Source: Faecalibacterium sp. I4-1-79 | Lineage (GTDB): Bacteria; Bacillota; Clostridia; Oscillospirales; Ruminococcaceae | DNA length: 64,000 nucleotides | Assembly: GCF_023347235.1 (NCBI RefSeq) | Contig: NZ_CP094467.1 | Span: forward strand, 2,790,001 to 2,854,000 | Direction of reading: 5' to 3' | Part shown: positions 22,762-30,709 of the stretch, in pieces | Layout of the letters: every line of letters starts with the position of its first letter | Numbering within the stretch: position 1 is the first letter of the stretch | Notes under the pieces: generated by a model | The model's database searches: none | What the model saw: the letters and a program-made list of their open reading frames with translations, nothing else | What the model was told of the DNA's origin: nothing | Position numbers and translations under genes: made by a program

Positions 22762-22893
22762 GAGGGCAAGAACCGTCCCGTGGCCACAAATTTTCAATTC
22801 TTGAAAATTTCCTGTCCATCCGGGACTTCACTTCTCAAACTCTTGCGAATTTTCCAAGTGATCTTGTTGGGGCGTGCCTGCCCCAAACCCTGC
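22762..22893. repeat. oriT-like repeat, copy 1
   Basis: This stretch upstream of mobC contains AAATTTTCAA-ttc-TTGAAAATTT nested inside GTCCCG...CGGGAC, then GGGGC-gtgcct-GCCCC followed by AAACCCTGC. Nearly the same sequence recurs at 28540-28640 in the same orientation. Position before the relaxosome genes and the nested inverted repeats suggest an origin of transfer. Confidence 0.55.
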
Positions 22894-22982
22894 TCATGGT
22901 TCGCACCTGACGGTGCGAACAGCAACGGCGTGTCGTGCTTACATAACTTCACCGAGGAGTTATCGAACAGACAGGAGGTACA

Positions 22983-23417
22983 ATGACCAAAACGAATGTT
23001 CAATCGACCCCTAGCAATTCCCAGCACCACGACACGCCGAACAACAAAACGCACGTCATCAAGTTCCGTGTGACAGCGGAGGAAAAAGCGTCACTGGAAC
23101 TCACTTGTAAACTCCTGAATCTCTCCCTCTCCACTTTCATCCGCCGTGCCATCCACAACGTCAAGATCGAGAAAACGGTCATCGTTGCCGGCGGCGGCGA
23201 AGAAACCCTAACCGCTGTTTCCACCCTGCTTGCCCAGTGCAGCAAGGTGGGCACCAACCTCAACCAACTTGCAAGGCACTTCAACTCCGGCGGTGCAGAC
23301 ACCGAGCAGATCCGGGCGAAACTCCTTGACGAACTTGCAGACCTGACCGCATTTCGGCTGCACGCCGAGAAAGTTCTGGGTGAACTGTATGGCAACGCTC
23401 AAGCATATCGCCTCTAA
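22983..23417 (+). CDS. MobC-like relaxosome accessory protein
   Basis: A 144-residue protein. A ribbon-helix-helix-like N-terminal part (IKFRVTAEEKASLELTCKLLNLSLSTFIRRA, in short pieces) binds DNA. The C-terminal MobC motif (CSKVGTNLNQLARHFNSGG, about residues 85-105) is typical of plasmid and transposon mobilisation proteins. It assists the relaxase at oriT. It overlaps the relaxase gene start by 29 bases and is preceded by ACAGGAGGT. Confidence 0.88.
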   Translation: MTKTNVQSTPSNSQHHDTPNNKTHVIKFRVTAEEKASLELTCKLLNLSLSTFIRRAIHNVKIEKTVIVAGGGEETLTAVSTLLAQCSKVGTNLNQLARHFNSGGADTEQIRAKLLDELADLTAFRLHAEKVLGELYGNAQAYRL

Positions 23418-24924
23418 AAACTCGGACTACACCGCCATCGAAGCGTACCTCGTTTACCAGCATGATGCGTTCACTGGAAAGCAACTTCTGGATGAACAAG
23501 GCCGACCCATGCTGCGGGAATCCTACCTACTCGACACCCTTGAGTGTGGCGATTTCTCGTTTGCAACAGCCTGTCTGCTGGCAAACCGCAAGTATGGCAA
23601 GAACACCCAGCATGGTGATATCAAGAGCCACCAGTATATCATCAGCTTTGACCCCAGAGATGCAGCCGACAACGGCTTGACCATGGAAAAGGCACAGGCA
23701 CTTGGCCTGAAATTCTGCGAAGAAAACTTCCCCGGTCACCCTGCCATCGTCTGCACTCACCCGGATGGGCACAACCATTCGGGAAATATCCATGTCCACA
23801 TCGTGATCGGCAGCATCCGAATGCGCGAGGTGGAGCGCAAGCCCTATATGCAGAAGCCCCGCGACTGGCTAGAGGGCATGAAGCACTCCAGCACAGCCCA
23901 GACCATGCGGCACTTGCGTGTCGAGGTCATGGAATTGTGCGAAGGTGCTGGACTGTACCAGATCGACCTGCTCAACGGCTCCAAGGAGCGCGTGAGCGAA
24001 GCCGAGTATTGGGCGCGCAGGCGCGGCCAGTTGAAACTTGACCGTGAAAACGCAGCCCTCACCGCAGCAGGACAACCGCCCCGGCAGAAGAAGTTTGAAA
24101 CCGTGAAAGACACTTTACGGAAACAGATTTCTTCGGTGCTGCACCGTGCCACCAGCTTTGAAGATTTCTCTGACAAGCTCATGCAGCAGTACGGCATCAC
24201 CGTCAAGGAAAGCCGTGGACAGCTCAGCTATCTGCCCTCTGGCAGAACGAAGTTCATCCGGGCAAAAAAGCTCGGTGACAAGTTCGATAAGGCAGCAGTG
24301 CTTGCCACGTTGCAGGCAAACGCCGAACGAAAACCCAAGGCGCAGTTCAAGCAGGATACCATCGGGAAACTGATCGACATCCAGTCGAGGATGACCGAGG
24401 GCAAGGGCGTCGGCTATAAGCGTTGGCTCACGAAACACAATCTCAAAGTTATGGCACAGACCGTGAATCTTCTGCAGGAAAAGAACTTGACCGACGAGGA
24501 CGCCTTGAACCAGCGCATCGCTGAACTGGAAACCAAGTATCACGACGCACTGGCGGTGGTGAAAGACCTCGAAGGTCGCATGAAGGCCAACAAAGAGCTG
24601 CGCTATCACGTCGCAGCCTACGCCAGCACCAAGAACATCGCACAGCAGTTCAAGACCGCCAAGCGACCCGCAGCTTTTGAGGAGCTGCACCGTGCAGAGC
24701 TGACAGCGTACCGGGCGGCAGCAGTCTATTTCAAGGCAAACGATATCACTAAGCTGCCCAGCCCGAAAAAGCTGGAAGCCGAGTATGCGCAGTTGGCATC
24801 CGAAAAGGCAAAGTTCTACGAGCAGTACAAGGAAGCTAAGGAAGAACTGCTCAAACTGAAAACCGCAAAGCAGAATGTTGCGTCCTTTTTCCGGGAGGAA
24901 GAACCTGCGCAGCATGAGAGATAA
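23389..24924 (+). CDS. MOBP-type relaxase (VirD2/MobA family)
   Basis: A 511-residue conjugative relaxase. The N-terminal domain (about 1-230) opens with MATLKHIASKNSDYTA and includes candidate nicking tyrosines. It contains the metal-binding histidine cluster HPDGHNHSGNIHVHIVIGS. The C-terminal half is rich in Lys/Glu helices (about 320-500). The start at 23389 is preferred over an in-frame ATG three codons upstream because family members begin MATLKHI. It should nick oriT and lead transfer using a helper conjugation system, since no type IV secretion genes are present here. Confidence 0.92.
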   Translation: MATLKHIASKNSDYTAIEAYLVYQHDAFTGKQLLDEQGRPMLRESYLLDTLECGDFSFATACLLANRKYGKNTQHGDIKSHQYIISFDPRDAADNGLTMEKAQALGLKFCEENFPGHPAIVCTHPDGHNHSGNIHVHIVIGSIRMREVERKPYMQKPRDWLEGMKHSSTAQTMRHLRVEVMELCEGAGLYQIDLLNGSKERVSEAEYWARRRGQLKLDRENAALTAAGQPPRQKKFETVKDTLRKQISSVLHRATSFEDFSDKLMQQYGITVKESRGQLSYLPSGRTKFIRAKKLGDKFDKAAVLATLQANAERKPKAQFKQDTIGKLIDIQSRMTEGKGVGYKRWLTKHNLKVMAQTVNLLQEKNLTDEDALNQRIAELETKYHDALAVVKDLEGRMKANKELRYHVAAYASTKNIAQQFKTAKRPAAFEELHRAELTAYRAAAVYFKANDITKLPSPKKLEAEYAQLASEKAKFYEQYKEAKEELLKLKTAKQNVASFFREEEPAQHER

Positions 24925-24936
24925 AGGAGTGTGCGT

Positions 24937-25902
24937 ATGATCAATCTGAAAATCGACCCGGAGTTCCAGAACCAGATCCCGCCGCTGACGGACGATGAGT
25001 ACAAGCAGCTTGAAGAAAATATCCTCAAAGAGGGCAAGTTGCTCTCTCCTTTGATCGTCTGGGGTAATACCCTTGTTGATGGACACAATCGTTATGCCAT
25101 TCTCCAGAAGCATCCTGAGATTTATTTTTCCACCATGCCGCTCCGATTTGAGAACCGCGAAGAAGCCATTGCGTGGATTTGCCGGAATCAGTTGGGACGG
25201 CGAAACCTGAGTCCCGAACAGAAACGCTATCTGCTTGGGAAGCAGTACGAAGCCGAGAAGAAGGCTGCAAAAATCTTTCGGGGCAATCAGTACACTTTAG
25301 CAAAGAAAAGTGGTGGTGCTCACGATGATAACCACCACTCCGGGAAGAAAACCTGCGACCGAATCGCAGAAGAAAACGGTGTCAGCCGTGCCTCTGTTCT
25401 CCGTGCCAGCCACTATACACGAGGCATCGACATCGCGGACAACCTCTCTCCCGGCATCAAGCAGAAAGTCTTTTCCGGTAAAGTGAAGTTCACCAACGAA
25501 GAAATGTCCAAGCTTGTGCAGGCAAGTGTCGAGCATCGTTCAGATGTTCTTGCTCAAATCCTGCATCCAGAGGCATTGGAAGTGTTGGAATCTGCCAGCG
25601 CTGAATTTGAGCCTGAAAAAGCGGAACCCGTTCCCATGCCCACGCCACAAACAGAAGAATTCCGGTGCTATCATGTGCCGGACGAGTTTATGAAGGTTTA
25701 CAAATCCTTGAGCCGTGCGACCGAAATGATGAAAAACTCATGGAAGAAAACGCTCAAAAACAATCCCAGCTATTTCACTGACCCGGAAAAGCAGAAGGTT
25801 CTCCGCTTCGCAATGCAGAGGCCTGCTAACTACCTGACTGAAATCGAAACCTATCTGGAAAAGGCTCTTGCAGAAGCCCTTGAAGAAGAAAAGACCGCAT
25901 AA
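24937..25902 (+). CDS. ParB-like nuclease-domain protein with palindrome insertion
   Basis: A 321-residue protein with a ParB N-terminal domain (about residues 1-110). Signs are LTDDEYKQLEENILKEGK, the LVDGHNRY motif and WICRNQLGRRNLSPEQKRYL. A helix-turn-helix follows (TCDRIAEENGVSRASVLRA, about 147-165). Between them, residues 125-135 (SGGAHDDNHHS) are encoded by a palindromic repeat. The ATG at 24937 is chosen because AAGGAG lies 8 bases upstream, whereas a GTG at 24931 is too close. Such proteins are common on mobilisable elements and may aid maintenance or regulation. The C terminus is charged and unassigned. Confidence 0.85.
   Translation: MINLKIDPEFQNQIPPLTDDEYKQLEENILKEGKLLSPLIVWGNTLVDGHNRYAILQKHPEIYFSTMPLRFENREEAIAWICRNQLGRRNLSPEQKRYLLGKQYEAEKKAAKIFRGNQYTLAKKSGGAHDDNHHSGKKTCDRIAEENGVSRASVLRASHYTRGIDIADNLSPGIKQKVFSGKVKFTNEEMSKLVQASVEHRSDVLAQILHPEALEVLESASAEFEPEKAEPVPMPTPQTEEFRCYHVPDEFMKVYKSLSRATEMMKNSWKKTLKNNPSYFTDPEKQKVLRFAMQRPANYLTEIETYLEKALAEALEEEKTA
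25309..25339. repeat. AGTGGT palindrome inside the ParB-like gene
   Basis: AGTGGTGGT and ACCACCACT flank 13 bases that include CACGATGAT, shared with the intergenic copy at 3200-3234. It is in frame and encodes a polar linker. Confidence 0.65.
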
Positions 25903-26045
25903 CAGCAGACACCTGTAAGCCATCAATGAGCCACCAGCCGCAAGTGCAGGGTGGAAAACTTCCGCGCCCTTGCGCCTGATAAAAATTGGAACTTTGATTT
26001 TCTCGCCCGACTTTGCCACGGTGGGACGATCAAAGGAGCGTGCGT

Positions 26046-26360
26046 TTGAACAAAAAGAAAAAGTCCACAAATACTTCCCCTTACCCCGATGAAGTCATTG
26101 ACCGTCTGGCACGGGCATTCTATCCGGCCATTCTTGCCTGCTGGAACAGCGAGGAAGGGCAAAGAGAATTTGCTGCATGGCAGGCGGAACAGGCTCATCA
26201 TGCAAACAACGAAAAACAGGAAGTTCCCACTAGCAGAGTTCCCATAAAACAGTATTTGCAAAAGTTCCCTAAATGGGGAAGATTTGGCGTGACTCCGGTC
26301 ACGCCTTTTCTTTTGCTTCCAGTTCATCCAGAGGGATATACCCCAGCCCATCATACTTAA
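26046..26360 (+). CDS. Small hypothetical protein of the mobile element
   Basis: Translation probably starts at a TTG (26046) preceded by AAAGGAG. The N-terminal part is basic (NKKKKSTN). A clear segment PYPDEVIDRLARAFYPAIL and WNSEEGQREFAAWQ follows. I do not recognise a named family, though similar short proteins follow ParB-like genes on such elements. The last 20 or so codons run through a terminator hairpin and over the convergent recombinase gene, so the natural C terminus may be shorter. Confidence 0.5.
   Translation: MNKKKKSTNTSPYPDEVIDRLARAFYPAILACWNSEEGQREFAAWQAEQAHHANNEKQEVPTSRVPIKQYLQKFPKWGRFGVTPVTPFLLLPVHPEGYTPAHHT
26286..26313 (+). terminator. Rho-independent terminator of the mob operon
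   Basis: GGCGTGAC-tccg-GTCACGCC is followed by TTTTCTTTT on the plus strand. It overlaps the 3' end of the convergent recombinase gene. Confidence 0.8.
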
Positions 26361-27936
26361 TATGGATGTGCTGCACCCGCTTTCCGCTGGACTTATCCGG
26401 GGCATCCACATAGATGGCCGACACCAGTTCACGGAGAGCATAAGGGGTGAGTTCTTCAATATGAACGTACTTGTGCGCTTTCTGGACGAACTTCTCAATA
26501 TTCTCGATCTGCTGTTCCTGTACTTCGATTTCCTGCTGGATAGAGCGTGCTTCCTCTTCCAGATGCTTCTGTTCGGCATCGTAGCTCTGGCTCATCATGT
26601 CAAAGCGTTCATCGCTCAGCTTTCCGCTGGCGTTATCCTCGTAGATTTTCACGAACAGCCGTTTGAGGTCTGCAATCCGCTTCTCATTCCGGGCAAGCTG
26701 CTTCTTCAGGACGGTCAGCTTTTCGGTGCTTTCCACCCGAAGCTGCTCCTCCATGACCTTGCGGAAGTAGTCTTCATGACGGAGAATGTAGTCCGTCACC
26801 CGCTGAACATGACTCAGTACACGTCCTTCCAGAACCTTTACTCGGATGAAGTGTCCCTTGCACTTGCTCCCGTTCTTCTTGTGCAGAGAGCAATCAAAGA
26901 AGTCTTGACTGAAGTCCCTGTTGTTGGACGAACCATATTGCATCTTGGAACCGCAGTCAGCGCAGTAGACCATACCGGAGAAAATGCTGCTCTTGCCTGT
27001 CCGGGTCATGCGGTGACGCTGGTTACGAATCTCCTGAACCTTTTCAAACACATCATCGTCAATAATGCGCTCATGTGTATCTAGGAAGATAGCCTGATTT
27101 TCCACAGGATTCAGATGTCTCTTTTTATCCCAGATAGAGTTAGTATAGGTCTTGAAGTTGACTGTGCAGCCAGTGTACTCCCGGCGTTCCAGAATCAAAC
27201 TTACTGCTCTTTTATCCCAGCGGTAAGGGTCTTCCGGGGCAGGTGCGTTTGTACTCCGGCCATGGCTCAACTTGTAGGCGGTAGGAGTCAGAACTTTATC
27301 TGCCCACAGTTGGTTCGCAATTTGGGTCGGCCCACGTCCCTCCATGCACATGGAGAAGATGCGCTTCACAATCGCAGCCGCTTCCGGGTCAACAAGCCAA
27401 TGCTTCGGGTTCTCCGGGTCTTTCACATAGCCGTAGGGGACATTGACCGTCAGCGGTACTCCACGCTCTCCCTTGGCCTTCTGGACAGCCCGAATCTTGC
27501 GGCTGGTATCGCGGGCGTAAAACTCGTTGAACCAGTTCTTAATGCCCGCAAAATCGTTGTTTACGCTGTTCGGGTCAATGGTGTCGTAATTGTCGTTAAT
27601 GGCAATGTAGCGAACGCCATACTGGGGAAAGGTGAAGTTTGTGTACAGACCCGTCAGGGCAGAGTTGCGCCCCAGTCGGGACAGGTCTTTTGTGATAACG
27701 ATTCCTACACGCCCTGCTTCGATCTCGACCAGCATACTCTGAAAGCCGGGGCGGTCATAGTTCGTGCCAGAATAGCCATCATCAACAAAGAACACCGGGT
27801 TCGAGAAGTGGTTCTTTTTAGCGTAGTCCAAAAGGATATCCTTCTGGTTCTCGATAGAAAGGCTTTCGCCGAGTCGCTCGTCCTCCTGCGACAGTCGGCA
27901 GTAAAGTGCGGTGATTTTATTCGTTGCTCCAGACAT
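26299..27936 (-). CDS. TnpX-like large serine recombinase
   Basis: A 545-residue large serine recombinase. The resolvase domain carries ALYCRLSQEDE with the catalytic serine and VVI-type ITKDLSRLGRN. A Recombinase domain (about 170-290), a zinc ribbon with YCADCGSKM (about 300-345) and a C-terminal coiled coil follow, and a DUF4368-like end (RELVSAIYVDAPDKSSGKR) is present. The ATG at 27936 follows AAGGAGG; a longer form from 28023 would overlap the upstream stop as ATGA and is less likely. It is the probable integrase/excisionase of this element and groups by content with Tn4451-type mobilisable transposons. Confidence 0.9.
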   Translation of the reverse strand: MSGATNKITALYCRLSQEDERLGESLSIENQKDILLDYAKKNHFSNPVFFVDDGYSGTNYDRPGFQSMLVEIEAGRVGIVITKDLSRLGRNSALTGLYTNFTFPQYGVRYIAINDNYDTIDPNSVNNDFAGIKNWFNEFYARDTSRKIRAVQKAKGERGVPLTVNVPYGYVKDPENPKHWLVDPEAAAIVKRIFSMCMEGRGPTQIANQLWADKVLTPTAYKLSHGRSTNAPAPEDPYRWDKRAVSLILERREYTGCTVNFKTYTNSIWDKKRHLNPVENQAIFLDTHERIIDDDVFEKVQEIRNQRHRMTRTGKSSIFSGMVYCADCGSKMQYGSSNNRDFSQDFFDCSLHKKNGSKCKGHFIRVKVLEGRVLSHVQRVTDYILRHEDYFRKVMEEQLRVESTEKLTVLKKQLARNEKRIADLKRLFVKIYEDNASGKLSDERFDMMSQSYDAEQKHLEEEARSIQQEIEVQEQQIENIEKFVQKAHKYVHIEELTPYALRELVSAIYVDAPDKSSGKRVQHIHIKYDGLGYIPLDELEAKEKA

Positions 27937-28019
27937 TGTTGTGTCCTCCTTATTCTGTGGAGCAACTGTCAGTACAGGATTGGTTACCGGGTCAAGTATA
28001 GCAGAATTGGGCGCAGTTG

Positions 28020-28484
28020 TCATTCGTCTGCACCCTCATCTTCAAATTTTTGCTGGGCGTTCTTGGCAACAATGCGCTCCAGCTTCTTCAAAAAGGACTC
28101 CTTGCCCTCATAGCTGCCGGTCACGGTATAGGTGGTGTGACCGACTTTCTCCGTGGTGGTCAGTTCTGGAATCCAGAAGGCGGACAGGTTCTTGACATGG
28201 AGATTGCCGTTCTCATCTACATAGGAGCCGTGCTTCTTCTGCTCTTCGGTCAAGGGCTGCCGCTTGAAATAGATTTCATTTTCGGAGATGTTCACAGTCT
28301 CGCTGGTCTGCTCTTTCGGGGCATCATCATACAGCTGTGCGAAAAATGCCAGTGCATCTTCGGGTGGTTCTTCCTCCATGAGCTGCTCGAAAACTCGCTG
28401 TTCCTCTGCCGAGAGGTTATTCCATGCGGCTTCCAACTCCTGCTCGTTGGCTGCGTTGACAAAGGCTTCGATCTCTTTTTTCAT
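28020..28484 (-). CDS. TnpW-like transposon-encoded protein
   Basis: A 154-residue acidic protein. The C-terminal stretch (about residues 105-150: HTTYTVTGSYEGKESFLKKL and following) resembles the short TnpW-like segment found beside TnpX recombinases. The N-terminal part is Glu-rich and helical (LSAEEQRVFEQLMEEEPPED). The start at 28484 is set by AAAGGAGG. Its stop overlaps the alternative start of the recombinase by ATGA, consistent with one operon. Function is unknown; the family match is by eye and moderate. Confidence 0.6.
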   Translation of the reverse strand: MKKEIEAFVNAANEQELEAAWNNLSAEEQRVFEQLMEEEPPEDALAFFAQLYDDAPKEQTSETVNISENEIYFKRQPLTEEQKKHGSYVDENGNLHVKNLSAFWIPELTTTEKVGHTTYTVTGSYEGKESFLKKLERIVAKNAQQKFEDEGADE

Positions 28485-28539
28485 GGTGCATCCTCCTTTG
28501 GCTGCGAAAAGCGTTTTTTCAAAAAGTATGGGTTTTCGT

Positions 28540-28640
28540 GAGAGCAAGAATCGTCCCGTGGCCACAAATTTTCAATTCTTGAAAATTTCCTGCCCCTTTG
28601 GGACAGCTTCTTGTTGGGGCGTGCCTGCCCCAAACCCTGC
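28540..28640. repeat. oriT-like repeat, copy 2
   Basis: The same nested inverted repeat as copy 1 (GTCCC...GGGAC around AAATTTTCAA-ttc-TTGAAAATTT), then the same GGGGC-gtgcct-GCCCC and AAACCCTGC end. Copy 2 is about 31 bases shorter between the two hairpins. Confidence 0.6.
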
Positions 28641-28654
28641 CAGATAAAAGCAAA

Positions 28655-28671
28655 GGGGCATTATCTGCCCC
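28655..28671 (-). terminator. Terminator of yjdF
   Basis: GGGGCA-gataa-TGCCCC followed by TTTGCTTTT on the minus strand overlaps the stop codon of yjdF. Confidence 0.65.
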
Positions 28672-29077
28672 GATGCTTTTCCTTTCGCTTCTGCTGTTTC
28701 AGTTCAAATTGACGCTGCTTTTCTGCTTCGCGTTGTTTACGGCTAAGTGCTTTTCGCACCAGCTTGTTTTCTTCTCGCTGCATTTGCAACGCCTGCTGTG
28801 ATTTTGTGCCGATTCCTGTGGCAGCTGTTTCCTTTCGGATTTGCCGTTGCAATCGCTTTGGATTCACAGACTCTTTCTTTACAACTGTCTCAACAGATGG
28901 ACTGAAGCGCAGCCGACTGTAATTTTTGAGCAGATACTCCCAGACTTCATAGTCCTTTGGTTCTGCGCCAAACACGACTTTACACACTGAAAGCTTTCTT
29001 CTCTCAATACGCTCAAACACTCCAATCCAGAATGGAGCCTCAAAAAACACAGTCAGCTTTGTAGAATCAATGTCCAT
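28661..29077 (-). CDS. yjdF: YjdF family protein (DUF2992)
   Basis: A 138-residue protein matching YjdF closely: LTVFFEAPFWIGVFER at the start, KVVFGAEPKDYEVWEYLL in the middle, and a basic C-terminal tail (GIGTKSQQALQMQREENK and KQQKRKEKHRGR). Family members are about 130-140 residues. YjdF is often preceded by the yjdF RNA riboswitch, which senses aza-aromatic compounds, and is thought to take part in handling such compounds; the biochemical role is not established. It has its own promoter, a leader of about 165 bases and a terminator, so it is an independent unit inside the mobile element region. Ribosome binding site: CAGGAGGG. Confidence 0.9.
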   Translation of the reverse strand: MDIDSTKLTVFFEAPFWIGVFERIERRKLSVCKVVFGAEPKDYEVWEYLLKNYSRLRFSPSVETVVKKESVNPKRLQRQIRKETAATGIGTKSQQALQMQREENKLVRKALSRKQREAEKQRQFELKQQKRKEKHRGR

Positions 29078-29082
29078 AACGA

Positions 29083-29240
29083 AACCCTCCTGAAATAAAT
29101 CCTTACAGGAATGGACAACCCGGAGGGGAAGGTTACTTACCTACACCGTGCGGTGCAGACGGCTGGGCTACCTACCAGCTCTAGCATCTCTCAGGAAGAA
29201 ATGCGTTGCGTTTTTATCCTGCTTTTATTATATAAAGCAC
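29083..29240 (-). promoter_or_regulatory. Probable yjdF riboswitch
   Basis: The 5' leader of yjdF is about 165 bases. It contains the conserved-looking pieces GAGCTGGTAGGTAGCCC and GTGTAGGTAAGTAACCTTCC, which resemble what I remember of the yjdF motif, with paired GC segments between. The downstream gene is a true YjdF, which strongly favours this call. Confidence 0.65.
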
Positions 29241-29250
29241 ATCCCTGTGC

Positions 29251-29278
29251 ATTATATCTACCTTAATTGGTTTTCCAA
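29251..29278 (-). promoter_or_regulatory. yjdF promoter
   Basis: TTGGAA (29278-29273) and TATAAT (29256-29251) are separated by 16 bases on the minus strand. They place transcription start near 29244. Confidence 0.7.
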
Positions 29279-29296
29279 GTGAAGTATACCACACTC

Positions 29297-29312
29297 GTGG
29301 TCAAATGACCAC
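29297..29312. promoter_or_regulatory. Palindrome GTGGTCA-aa-TGACCAC, possible operator
   Basis: A perfect 7-bp-arm palindrome lies just upstream of the yjdF -35 element. It could bind a dimeric regulator. Confidence 0.45.
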
Positions 29313-29340
29313 CCATATATACGAGAATTTGACCGTTTTA

Positions 29341-29381
29341 CTGCGTACGTGCGTACCAACCTTCCGTACGCACGTACGCAG
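29341..29381. repeat. Perfect 16-bp inverted repeat
   Basis: CTGCGTACGTGCGTAC (29341-29356) and its exact complement GTACGCACGTACGCAG (29366-29381) are separated by 9 bases. No T-tract follows, so it is not an ordinary terminator. Confidence 0.85.
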
Positions 29382-29399
29382 CGATTCGCCCGAAACGAA

Positions 29400-29660
29400 C
29401 CCCATACCACCGTTCCCCCTCGGAGAGCCCACTACACTTTGCAGACCGCAGGGCTGAAAGCGTCATAGTGGGTTATTACACTTCCGCAGAAGTGCCTTTT
29501 CCTCGCCGCAAACAGCCGGGGTGAGCCTTTGTGAGAGCTTTCTATGCGGCGAATCCACATCGCCCACAGGCGATGTGAGCAGGGATTCTAAGGGGCGCAG
29601 CACCCTTGGCACACGACTTCGGTACAAAGTCTAGTGTGTTACACCTTGCCAAAGGCGTAC
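29400..29660. other. Hairpin-dense non-coding region
   Basis: No gene is visible. Consecutive stems include CCCACTA...TAGTGGG, CACTTC-cgca-GAAGTG, CGCCGCA...TGCGGCG, ACATCGCC-caca-GGCGATGT, AAGGG...CCCTT and CACACGACTT...AAGT. The density is unusual and suggests a transfer or replication site or a structured RNA. Confidence 0.5.
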
Positions 29661-29676
29661 ACGTTCCTGAAATGCA

Positions 29677-29800
29677 AAAAGCCCCATACCCAACACCTTG
29701 ACGGTGCAGACATGGGACTTGATGCTTCCTCGGCCTAGCCTGGTACTCGTAACCAATCCTGACAGGGCAGTTGCCGTGTCATTTCTCGAAAACTGTTTTA
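29677..29800 (-). ncRNA. Candidate structured RNA ending in a terminator
   Basis: Read on the minus strand the region has several short stems (TGGT-tacgag-ACCA type, CACC-gtcaa-GGTG). It ends in CCCAT...ATGGG-GC-TTTTTG, a terminator-like 3' end. No open frame explains it. The promoter and function are unknown. Confidence 0.35.
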
Positions 29801-29860
29801 CGGATACCCAGCACTGGGGAACTCCCTGTTGTACATATCGCTATCGTCTGTGGCTTTTGG

Positions 29861-29888
29861 CAGGGTGCGTCCGGCAGGACGCACCCTG
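29861..29888. terminator. Strong terminator between the mobile region and the redox operon
   Basis: CAGGGTGCGTCC-ggca-GGACGCACCCTG is a perfect 12-bp stem followed by TTTTTGTTT on the plus strand. Confidence 0.8.
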
Positions 29889-29926
29889 TTTTTGTTTCAT
29901 CGTGGTTGGGTGTACATCAAAACGCA

Positions 29927-30679
29927 TCACCGCAACTCCTTATAGGTTTCTTCCGGCACCGGCTCGCACCACTCGTTAGAGGTGTCTTCGCCGGGCACTT
30001 CCACTGCCAGATGAGAGAACCAGCAATCGGGTGCGGCACCGTGCCAGTGCTTGACCTCCGGGGGAATGTTCACCACATCGCCCGGATGCAGCTCCTGCGG
30101 CGCTTTGCCCCATTCCTGATAGTAGCCCCGGCCTGCCACGCAGACAAGGATCTGCCCGCCACCCTTTGCGGCATGGTGGATGTGCCAGTTGTTCCGGCAT
30201 CCCGGCTCAAAGGTGACGTTGTAAATGCCAACCTGTGCGGTGGACAGGGGTGCCAGATAGCTTTTTCCGCTGAAATATTGTGCAAAACCGTCGTTGGATG
30301 CACCGATGGGGAACACCATTTCGCCCTGATGCTGTGCCTTGGCATCCTCTGCAGCGTCCTCTGCCCAGACTTCCTTGGCCATGCGGAAAGCCGCCCACGC
30401 CTTGGGCCAGCCTGCATAAAACGCCGCATGGGTCAGGATCTCTGCAATCTCAGTCCGGGTAATGCCGTTGTTTTTTGCTGCCGTCAGGTGATACCGGAAT
30501 GAGGAATCCGTCAGTCCCTGCGCCATCAGTGCTACCACCGTCACAAGGCTGCGGTCCCGGAGGGAGAGTTTATCCTCTCGGCTCCACACCTGCCCGAATA
30601 GTACCTCATCGTTAAGTTCTGCAAATTTTGGTGCAAATTCGCCCAGAGCATCCCGCCCTGCTGTCTGTTTCACTGCCAT
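29927..30679 (-). CDS. Carboxymuconolactone decarboxylase-like / cupin fusion protein
   Basis: A 250-residue two-domain protein. Residues 20-105 form a CMD/AhpD-like all-helical domain (SLRDRSLVTVVALMAQGL, EIAEILTHAAFYAGWPKAW). Residues 140-235 form a cupin with the metal-binding His pattern HIHHAAKGGGQ and PGDVVNIPPEVKHWHG. The CMD part lacks the AhpD CxxC pair, so peroxidase activity is not supported. Such fusions co-occur with aldo/keto reductases and flavodoxin-like proteins in MerR-controlled stress operons. It is the last gene of the leftward operon. Ribosome binding site: AAGGAAGGGG. Confidence 0.88.
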   Translation of the reverse strand: MAVKQTAGRDALGEFAPKFAELNDEVLFGQVWSREDKLSLRDRSLVTVVALMAQGLTDSSFRYHLTAAKNNGITRTEIAEILTHAAFYAGWPKAWAAFRMAKEVWAEDAAEDAKAQHQGEMVFPIGASNDGFAQYFSGKSYLAPLSTAQVGIYNVTFEPGCRNNWHIHHAAKGGGQILVCVAGRGYYQEWGKAPQELHPGDVVNIPPEVKHWHGAAPDCWFSHLAVEVPGEDTSNEWCEPVPEETYKELR

Positions 30680-30709
30680 TGTTGTACCCCTTCCTTTCCG
30701 TGTAAACGC

